Assembly: GCF_032452875.1 (NCBI RefSeq)
Contig: NC_083890.1
Span: 44,886,483-44,950,482, forward strand
Reading direction: 5' to 3'
Source of the DNA: Bos javanicus
Taxonomy: Eukaryota > Chordata > Mammalia > Artiodactyla > Bovidae
DNA length: 64,000 bases
Of this stretch, positions 56,363 to 64,000 are shown one piece after another. The position numbers were made by a program, and so were the translations under genes. Each line of letters begins with the position of its first letter. Position 1 is the first letter of the stretch. The notes beneath the pieces were generated by a model. The model was not told the DNA's origin, did no database searches, and saw only the letters and a list, made by a program, of their open reading frames with translations.

Positions 56363-57614
56363 TAAATTCTAGTCCATCTAAAATGTTCTAAAATGCCTGG
56401 GTCTGAAGCCTTTTAATACCATGAAAATACTAAAAGAGAAACTGTGTGTGTTATTCTAACACTCCAAAAGGCTTAAAAATAAACTTCAAATATCTGAAAG
56501 AAACTCCCACTCTTGGGGAAATTACTAACTTGTGAGTAACATGAAGACATTCTCAATAGCTTCCTAGTTGTATATCCCATTGCCTTCACCGTTTTCTCTT
56601 TAATTAAAGTGAGTCCATCCTTTATCTCTCATGAACTCCCAAAGACACACAAGGGCTCGACAAAAATAATCACTCTCCCTACTCCCCTTTCTGCCCCACC
56701 CGCCTCCCCTCTAGCACATCTTCCTGAGGTTAGAGTCTCCTGAACCAATGGAGGTTGGGAGAGAGAGGTAGGGGGAGAGGAAGCCAGGGAACCATGGTAA
56801 CCATGAGCTCCCTCATTATCCTGGAAAATTCTGAAATGGCCTATCTTTGTAACAATCTATGGAATTTGCCTCAAAAAGAAAGCTGGAGAGTTTCCTCCTT
56901 TTCTGATGAGGGGAATCTTAGATCCTGGCTTCAGAGTTTATTTCTTCTTGGTGATGGGCGGGAAGTCAAGTGGCTCAATTCCCAAGCCTTCTGGATCTAT
57001 GTGAAAGTTCTCAGCCTGTACCCAAGCCTTTTTCTCTGCCAAGCGGTGCAATGAAACTTGTGAGAACAGGTTTATCTTGCGAGGTAGCTGATGCATCTAC
57101 ACCCATTTCTGGCAGAAAACCAAAGTAAAAAAAAGATTTGGAGAAAAACTTACAAATATCGAAAGGGACTTGATAGGAATTTGCTCTAGAAATTTAATGA
57201 CTGCTCAAGGGAATGTGATTCTTGTTTGACCTTTATCTAAGCTGTTTTTCTCCCATCGTGGCACTTACACGTAGCTGTAATTCAGCTTTACCAGCCAGGA
57301 CTAAGGCAAACCACATTTATTTAGATGAATTATAAGACTTTTACTAGTTCAACATGATCAGCATGTGGTCAAGGAAGTCTTTTTCAACAATGACATTCTA
57401 CAATAATAAAGCCTTAGAACTGTATGAGCACCGGAGATTTCAAAGGCCTTTGACATGAATTATCACTTTTAACCCTAGGAGAGAATTGCTCCAACTGTAC
57501 AACAAATTCGTCGATTCTAAAACCTCAGTTAAATAAATATTTTCTGTTTCCCATCCTTTCTCTTTGATAAGAAAAAGAATCACAAGGGAAATATGTATTC
57601 TTGTTTTTTATTCA
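56363..57614. other. Unique sequence, no gene recognised
   Basis: About 1.25 kb. A 99-residue frame at 56755-57054 (+) has no recognisable domain. A pyrimidine-rich acceptor-like site ends at 57614. Confidence 0.4.
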
Positions 57615-57794
57615 GAAATGCATGGGGACGCAGCTAGCTGCTGCATCTCCTAAGCACTGGGGTCTCAGCCAGCCCTTTGTGGTATCAACGGAATCAGCTT
57701 TAACTTTTGCTTCCCCTCCACTCAGACTCAAGGACGGTCAGTCACTGAGAAGCTGGGCAATCCCCATCACCCTCTTCTTCGTTCTGCTGTAAGA
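57615..57794 (+). CDS. Candidate terminal coding exon (gene unrecognised)
   Basis: A strong acceptor-like tract, cttgttttttattcag, ends at 57614 and is followed by an open frame of about 58 residues to a TAA at 57792-57794. The C-terminus is a short hydrophobic stretch (WAIPITLFFVLL) preceded by charged and small residues (LKDGQSLRS). That is the general look of a GPI-attachment or tail-anchor signal. No homologue is recognised and no canonical AATAAA follows closely. It could be a chance frame. Confidence 0.22.
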
Positions 57795-57869
57795 AGCCCA
57801 CCATTATCCAACACACACTTGGCAGAGCATCCAAGTAAGGCTCAAGGTTGGTGAACCAATAAGCTGATG

Positions 57870-58050
57870 AAGACTTATAAAGTGCTTAACTGGTTACCTC
57901 ATTGAACTCTTAAAACAATGCTTTGGGACAGATACTATTACTTGTCACTTTGCAGACAAAAAGTCAGAATTTTAATGAAGATTAAAAGTAACATGCACAG
58001 AATCATATAGAACTTGGACTGAATCCATGTCTCACGGCTCTTTGACTTTT
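57870..58050 (-). mobile_element. MIR SINE, antisense
   Basis: Plus-strand markers are acttataaagtgcttaactgg, ctcattgaactcttaaaac, agatactattacttgtcact and aacatgcacagaatcatata. It ends at gactgaatccatgtctcac. Confidence 0.65.
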
Positions 58051-58089
58051 GGGGTAAATCCACCACGTCCTTCCTCTTCAGAGCGTGTT

Positions 58090-58240
58090 CTGGGCACCAG
58101 CAGCAATCGCATTACCCGGGAGTTTGTTAGCAATGCAGAGTCTTAGGCCTTCTCCAGAACTGCTGAATCTGCATTCTATCTAGATCTCAGGTAGTCTGCA
58201 TGCACATTAAAATGTAAGAAGCACCGCTCCACAACATGAC
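58090..58240. mobile_element. MER5A-type hAT MITE
   Basis: The internal signature caccagcagcaatcgcatta, ccgggagtttgttagcaatg and cagaactgctgaatctgcat, followed by aagcaccgct near the right end, matches the MER5A pattern. The termini are decayed. Confidence 0.7.
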
Positions 58241-58818
58241 TATCTCTAACCAGGAGAGAGTTCAGCTGAAGTTCAGGCGAAGTTCAGCTGAAGCTCCAAA
58301 AGCAGAATAACCAAACAAGAGGGGTGTGTCCTTAGGAGGAACATTATGGCCAGCTCCTACTAATGCTGTATTACTCATTTGTAGCTAATTGCAAGATTTA
58401 AAGCTCTCCACCTTTCCTAAGTCTGGTGAAACAGAATCTCCCTTTCTGTGGGGCAGGCGCACCTCTGCTCAATGCCTCTGCTCTGGGGTGGGGGTGGGAG
58501 CTGGGGGAGGATGGAAAGCATCATTCTCATGTGAATCTTTTCGAAGACCCCTAATGGAAAGAGGCTCTCCTATTAACGCTGGAATCCTAGCTCATGTCGA
58601 TTTTTAAAAAACCTGCTTAGTTTGAATGCTATTGAAGATATTTATAGATAAACAATGTCGATTTCTGTTTGAACGAAAGTTAACTGGTAGTTTCAGGGAG
58701 TGGGAAAGGGTTGGGGGGAGAGGAACAGTCCTGGGGATCAAGGAGGAAAGCTGCCTCTGACTTCACTCCCTTGCCCACTGAGCATCTCCTACAAGACAGA
58801 GCTGAGTAGCCTACTTAC
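58241..58818. other. Unique sequence
   Basis: There is a G-rich stretch at about 58485-58515. A 72-residue frame at 58389-58607 (+) crosses it. No domain is seen. Confidence 0.4.
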
Positions 58819-58829
58819 GGCCCGCCTTT

Positions 58830-59049
58830 GTATGAGTGTGTGTGTTTGTTGCTCAGTCATGTGCAACTCTTTGTGACCCCATGGACTGTAGCCTGCCAAG
58901 CTCCTCTGTCCATGGAATTCTCCAGGCAAGGATACTGGAATGGGTTGCCAGTCCCTTCTCCAGGGGATCTTCCTGACCCAGGGATCGAACCCACGTCTCC
59001 TGCATTGCAGGCAGATTCTTTACTGTCTGAACCACTGCAGAAGCCCAAG
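58830..59049 (-). mobile_element. Bov-tA SINE with target duplication
   Basis: The complete minus-strand SINE has a gtgtgtgtgttt tail. Direct repeats ggcccgccttt (58819-58829) and ggcccaccttt (59050-59060) differ at one base, a CpG decay position. Confidence 0.93.
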
Positions 59050-59092
59050 GGCCCACCTTTAAGGTGTTATAATCCAAACAAAAATATTTCTG

Positions 59093-59295
59093 AGGACCTC
59101 CCTGGTGGTCCAGTGGTTGGGAATTCACCTTCCAACCCAGGGGGTGCAGGTTCAATCCCCTGGGGAGTTGGGATCCCATACTTATTTTTTTTTTCCTCAA
59201 GGCCCAAGAGCCAAAAGCAAGGAACAGAACCAATATCATAACAAATACAGTAAATCTCAAAATTGTCCACATCAAAAAAAGAAGAAATCTTAATT
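59093..59295 (+). mobile_element. CHR-type SINE, long form
   Basis: The head gaggacctccctggtggtccag is followed by a ggggtgcaggttcaatcccc B-box region and gttgggatcccatac. The long 3' part reads caatatcataacaaatacag, ttgtccacatcaaaaaaag. It abuts the candidate exon region. Confidence 0.8.
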
Positions 59296-59352
59296 TTAAA
59301 AAAGTTTCAGTTTTCTTTTCACCTTCTATCCTTCCCACTTTTCCAAAGAAGC

Positions 59353-59702
59353 AGTCAGGAAATCAAACAGAGATTGGGAAAATTCCAGTTATCCAAAATG
59401 CACCTCATGGCCCTGCCTCCAATTCCAGGAATTCTACTAATTAGTATTTCTGCTCAAGGTTATTTTTTATTTCTCACAGTTGGAATAGTCCTCCTTTTCT
59501 CAATGTTGGCTTGGGGACAGCTAGAAGATTCAAAATGGCCCAGTCATATGGAGGCTAGTTGTGCTGGTGGCTATGTGGGAGCTTCACTGGACTATTATCT
59601 GGGAGCCTCTGTTCTCCTCATGTGTGCTTGTCTATGTGTCTGCTTGGGCTTCTTCACAGCATGGTTGTTAGAGTCTAAGAAGGAGCCTTCCAGAAAGTAA
59701 AG
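59353..59702 (+). CDS. Candidate coding frame with two transmembrane segments (unrecognised)
   Basis: The frame is open from the SINE tail and runs to TAA at 59698-59700. If a CHR-flanked pyrimidine-rich acceptor (ttcttttcaccttctatcc, then gaagcag ending at 59352) is used, about 115 residues follow. They include two hydrophobic segments (GYFLFLTVGIVLLFSMLAW at about 59458-59514 and ASVLLMCACLCVCLGFFTAW at about 59608-59667), separated by a polar loop with one cysteine, and a basic tail LLESKKEPSRK. An AATAAA follows immediately at about 59706. No family is recognised. It may be an orphan or pseudogene exon or a chance frame. Confidence 0.3.
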
Positions 59703-60947
59703 GCAAATAAAAGTTAAGACCTTGCCTTGGAGGTACACAGTGTAATTATGAAATACTACACTAATCAAAAGAGTCACTTCCTAATCCAAAGAGGGCAGAG
59801 AGGGAAATAAGCTTCACCCCTTTACGAGAGGGTGGCAAGATTACAAAGCAAGAAGGCTGTAAAATGAGAGACATGGTGTAGACCCCTCGGACACATAACC
59901 TATCACAGGCCATTTTAAAAGTCTTCTCGTGTGACTTGAACTGTTTAACACAGCAGGAAAGACCGTTACAAGAACAATACATTTTGAAAGCAAATCAACA
60001 GCAGGAAAAACATCATGATGCCACTGTAAGAAAATAGAGGGTGGAAAGCCTGAGATTTGGAGAGCTCTCAAATGAGAGCTACAAGTATATTCTTACTCAA
60101 TAGATTCAACACATCCCCAATCAGTGCATGGGAAAAAGAAAAGTCAGGGTTCATTTTCACTACTTGACAAAAAGTCAGTTGGGACTGCCGACTAACGGAG
60201 CACTGCATGTGTATTACCCTACGGCGATACATGGTGCACGCTCCCTACTGCTAGCACCAGACGGGGTACAGTGGGTGACACAGGAAGAGCCAGTGCTTGC
60301 TCTCTAGCACCTGTATACTTAGATGTACGTTTGAAATGAGAATCCTGTTAGAATGGAGCTCCCCAAAGTCTACCCAGTCACATACTCCTGAGTCCTGGGA
60401 AGTTGGCCTAAATCTATCAAGAGTTTAACAAACACTTAAATCATTTAAGAAATCATGGCTCATCTTGCTACAATGCTTCAAAAAGGAATGGTTAGTAGTA
60501 CCTGATCTAGGGTGAGGTACAGATCATTATTTTGTGGGAAAGAGTCATAGTAGCAAGATCAAATTAAAACCAAAGGGCTGTATGAGTGCTCAGAGGAAGA
60601 AGGCAGAACCTTGAGGATGTTATCCAGGCATGTGACTCCTAATTACCTACCTCTAATCCTTACTACCTAGCATAGCATCAGAAGCTTTGTTGGATGATCT
60701 GAACCTGGACAAAAAGAATATTTTCAAGCATCTTATTACAATAAACTCTGGCAAGAGCAGAGCTGGCAGTCTGTACAGTAATCGGAACATTTATCAGAGT
60801 ACGAGACTACATAGGATTTGTCTGTTGGCAAAATACAAAATCTATTCATTTTTTAAAATAAAAATGTACTTAATTATGTAATGTCCTATGGTAAGCATTC
60901 TTCCAAGATAGGGAAATGCTTCATGTCTCCAGATTCGTGGACAGGGT
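59703..60947. other. Unique sequence, no gene recognised
   Basis: About 1.2 kb without recognisable transposons or supported coding frames. Confidence 0.45.
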
Positions 60948-61165
60948 TTGTGTGTGCATGCTCAGTTGCTCCGTTGTGTTTGATTCTTCGCAACCCCATG
61001 GACTGTAGCCCGCCAGGCTCCTCTGTCCATGGGATTCTCCAGACAAGAATACTGAAATGGGTTGCTCTTTCCTTCTCTAGGGGATCTTCCCGACCCAGGG
61101 ATCGAACCCATCTCTCTTGCATTTCCTGCACTGGCAGGCAGAATCTTTCCCACTGAGCCATCAAT
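60948..61165 (-). mobile_element. Bov-tA SINE
   Basis: The minus-strand SINE has the tctctcttgcatttcctgcac variant block and the decayed head end gagccatcaatagggt. The tail is preceded by gtgtgtgcatg. Confidence 0.9.
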
Positions 61166-63262
61166 AGGGTTTCCACCTTTCATAGATATATAATAACAAT
61201 GAGATCTGATTCCTTGAACTTCTTGATAATGGAGTGTGTAGTACAGCTTTCTACTTGGATTAGAAGGTCACCTTGGGTGTCCTAACTTGTGTGAGAGCAG
61301 CACACACATAACAAGCATTCAGCAACTGCTACTGAATGGATAATTTCATGACTGGAACAGACAGGACAGCTTCATTGGATTTTCCAGGTCTCACCACCTG
61401 CCCCTAGCTCCCATCTTATACACACAAACTGACCATTTGAGTTGCTTTCAAAGACCCAAGAGACTATAAGCTGCTTCAACTTCTGAGGCATTTCAATTCA
61501 AAAGTATAGTAAATATTCCTGAATCTGAACCACACAGACTGCGTTCATTCAGTCTACTACTTTGGAACAGTTGTTTTCTGTAGCAAGACACTCAGCAGTT
61601 ATAAGTAAGAAATAGGGCTCAAGTGGAAAATATTTATAAAGGGAACAAAAGCAAATGGTGTTGTGTTTGCCAATGACATCTTGGAGAACCAGTGGGTATT
61701 AAAAGAGGGAAAACAAAAAGGCCTGATATTATAATATGCCTTTCTTTCAAGCACACAGATACACACAACCAAAATAAGGCAACCCCCTTTCAGGCTCTGA
61801 AAGGGGGAACACTTCTGGCAGAAATAATTGCTCTGTACTTATTGCTGCTGGAACTGTGACCCAACAGGGGAATAGAAGGTACAAGGCAATGAAGTAGAGC
61901 TGCAAGGGGGACGAATGGGCACTGAACAGCTTACAAAAGGCTCAGTTTGTTCTACCTGGAAAGAGGAGTGTATGTTTTAAAATATCACATTTAATTAACA
62001 CTTGAAGAGAGGAACCTAATGGCTCATACCAGTAATTCTAGGCAGCTTTTGTATGAAACAGACGAAGGGGAAAAAACCTGATTAGGCACTGGCCGTCAGC
62101 ACAGTTTCCTTGGATTTCCTTTTTCCTCCTTACCATATAATAACACGGCTGAAAATTAGTTCTGACAGCTAATCAGAGTGAGTGGCTCTTTCTTTTCTTG
62201 GAGTGGTTAACAAGTACCGTGCACTATGCCAACACACCATACTGCTGAATGGATGTAGGAAAGAAAGAACTGATTAGTTATTTCACTGCAGCTCTAAACC
62301 TCTGTTCAGTTGGATCAGAGGGATTCTGTGGTACTTGGGTCTGTTCTGTGTCTGAGGCCAACCTAGAAGTGTCAGAAGCCAGCTCTGCTAATACAGCAGC
62401 CCCTCCTCCTACCTACTGGCCCAGGCCCCACACCACCCCTCTCGAATGCCTCCCACTCAAAGTTACTTCTGTTCCTGATGGCACATTGGAAAGCAGAACT
62501 ATGAAGATGGAGTGCTGAACTAAATTTAGACTGTTAAATGATAAAACGGGAATTAGCTAAAGACAAAAGAAGCAGATCAAGTCCAACTCTCCCTTTAAGA
62601 GAAGAGCTTGGAACCCAAGAGGCTGGCTCAGACCAGGCTCAGAATTTGCATGTATCAGGCAGATGTGAGCTAAAGCCATCCCAAGTGAATGGGCAGGAGT
62701 TTCCCTACCCAAGGAGTGTCCTTTAGTTGGCTGAAGGGAGTCTGCTTGCCTCACCAAGAATTTTGTTTTTATAGTTTGGAATGCAAAAAAAAAAAAAAAA
62801 GATTGTTGCTAAAAAGGGCTGTGATGGAATGGAATGGTGGTAAAGAGCTTTAAGATTCTCCAGATGAAAGCTGTGCAAAGGGGTACAGTGATTGCCCCAC
62901 TAGTTAAAAATAATGGCAACAGCAACGGTGGCCCAAGGGGAGGTGTGTGGGCCAAACAGCCCACGGGATTCCAAATCCTGCCCCCCGAGTTGGGTCTCAT
63001 TTGAAATCCCAGGAAAGGTGCCTGAAACTACAGCTCCTGACATGTCCCCTTCCTAAGGCAGGAGCCCAGGGAAAGTGTTATGAGCTTAGCAGGGCCATCT
63101 CATAAGCCAAGGCCTGAATGTGGCACCCTCCAATGAGGCTGAGAGTAGCTATGTCCAAGGAATCAAGCTGGAGTGCTCGGTCACAACCCAGTTAGGCTCT
63201 GGGCCTGGTTCCTGGAACACTTCCCTTTCAAGCTGTCCGTCGAGGGTGGAATGGGCACTAGT
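61166..63262. other. Unique sequence, no gene recognised
   Basis: About 2.1 kb. A short MIR/L2-like 3' piece lies at about 61290-61340, and there is a poly-A at 62787-62802. The 89-residue frame at 62249-62518 (+) is serine/proline-rich without a known domain. Confidence 0.45.
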
Positions 63263-63271
63263 ATTCTCCAG

Positions 63272-63489
63272 GGGGGGCTTCCCTGGTGGCTCAGACGATA
63301 ACACGTCTGCCTGCAAGGCGGGACACCCGGGTTCGATCCCTGGGTCGGGAAGATACCCTGGAGAAGGAAATGGAAATCCACTCCAGAACTCTTGCCTGGG
63401 AAATTCCATGGACGAAGGACCTTGGCAGGCTACAGTCCATGGGGTCGCAAAGATAGACACGACTGAGTGACTTTTTCACTTTCATTTTC
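63272..63489 (+). mobile_element. Bov-tA SINE, near consensus, with target duplication
   Basis: The head ggggggcttccctggtggctc, a perfect B box ggttcgatccc, a complete body and a tail reading ctttttcactttcattttc are present. The direct repeat attctccag is at 63263-63271 and 63490-63498. Preserved CpGs suggest a young copy. Confidence 0.94.
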
Positions 63490-63498
63490 ATTCTCCAG

Positions 63499-63690
63499 CT
63501 CAGTTGTCCTTGGCCCTCTGGAGGGAGGTGAGCCCCTGAAACAAGAACGAGTCTTCTTTAGCACCAATGTCCTGGCATTTTAGGGCTGTGTTTTGCTATG
63601 TGTATGCCAGAAGGTCAAAGAAAAAAGAAAAACCAAAATCACTTTATAAATGCACGAGCTGTATCTTGGCTAGATAAACATTTGTCCTAT
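63499..63690. other. Unique sequence
   Basis: Short unassigned interval between a SINE and an L1. Confidence 0.35.
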
Positions 63691-64000
63691 TTTTTTTTTA
63701 ATTGTGATAAAATACACTTAACAGAAAACTTATATTTTAATCATTTTGAAGTGTACAATTCAGTGGTATCAAGTACATTCATAATGCTGCTCAACCATCA
63801 GCACCATCTGGTTTCAGAACTTCATCACCACGAAAGGAAACTGCTACCCACTGGCAGTAACTCCCTCGTTTCTACCTCCCCCAGTCCTTGGCAGTCACTC
63901 ATCTGAATGCTATTGCTATAGATTTGCTCCTTCCTATGTTTCACATAAATAGAACCACACAATATCTGGTCTTTTGTGTCTGGCTTCTTTCACTCTGTAT
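63691..64000 (-). mobile_element. Old L1 LINE 3' end, antisense, continues past window
   Basis: The poly-T at 63691-63699 is followed by attgtgataaaatacactta, gaagtgtacaattcagtggt, and ctggcttctttcactctgta. These are the same antisense L1 3' UTR landmarks as at 9762 but in a separate copy. The element is cut by the window end. Confidence 0.82.

Noticed and set aside
98..63489. tRNA-like A and B boxes at many positions
   Set aside because: They belong to SINE heads of tRNA-Glu origin. None forms a complete functional tRNA with mature-gene features and a terminator in context.
1..64000. CRISPR arrays, operons, prophage, plasmid origins or a novel prokaryote-type system
   Set aside because: The repeat content is exclusively ruminant nuclear DNA. 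No spaced direct-repeat arrays or dense same-strand gene runs exist.

Overview
This window is mammalian nuclear DNA from a ruminant. The evidence is its repeat content: BovB (RTE-type) LINE copies, tRNA-Glu-headed Bov-tA SINEs and dimeric BOV-A2 SINEs, all hallmarks of the cattle/sheep/deer lineage. Cetartiodactyl CHR-type SINEs are also present. Older eutherian layers lie beneath them: L1 3' ends, L2, MIR, MER5A, MLT1 LTRs, an hAT-like MITE and mariner-type palindromic MITEs. No operons, rRNA, functional tRNA, CRISPR or phage features are present, and I recognise no complete host protein-coding gene. The window reads as intergenic or intronic.

Layout. Positions 1-9.7 kb hold scattered Bov-tA SINEs, one BovB fragment split by a SINE, a MIR, and long unique stretches. 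Positions 9.76-11.76 kb are a decayed antisense L1. Positions 12-25 kb mix BOV-A2 dimers with intact target duplications, BovB 3' ends, an L2 fragment and CHR SINEs. Positions 25.1-25.65 kb are a nested cluster in which a BovB stub and a Bov-tA sit in a mariner MITE. Positions 26-29 kb hold a GC-rich unique patch and a second L1 3' UTR. Positions 29.8-31.6 kb carry two BovB copies in tandem. Positions 33.2-34.6 kb are a repeat-poor island. Positions 36.2-40.6 kb carry L2, BovB with reverse-transcriptase sequence, and two MLT1 LTRs in opposite orientation. Positions 45.8-49.0 kb contain the longest BovB, close to full length on the minus strand and followed by L2 and MIR. Positions 53.4-54.7 kb contain a truncated BovB that still encodes a 300-residue reverse-transcriptase frame. 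Positions 56.0-56.2 kb hold a second BovB stub at the edge of another mariner MITE. Positions 57-64 kb are mostly unique sequence with a few SINEs, and the window ends inside another antisense L1.

The working units here are transposons. BovB supplies endonuclease and reverse transcriptase, and the BovB-derived 3' tails of Bov-tA and BOV-A2 are what let those SINEs use it. Many of the SINEs still show 9-18 bp target duplications.

The best leads outside repeats are candidate exons, not recognised genes: a signal-peptide-like first exon with a consensus donor at 6006-6090 (+), another at 13514-13581 (-), a possible terminal exon at 57615-57794 (+), and a two-transmembrane frame at 59353-59700 (+). 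The most unusual repeat observation is that two separate BovB stubs inserted into the same terminal sequence of two mariner elements.
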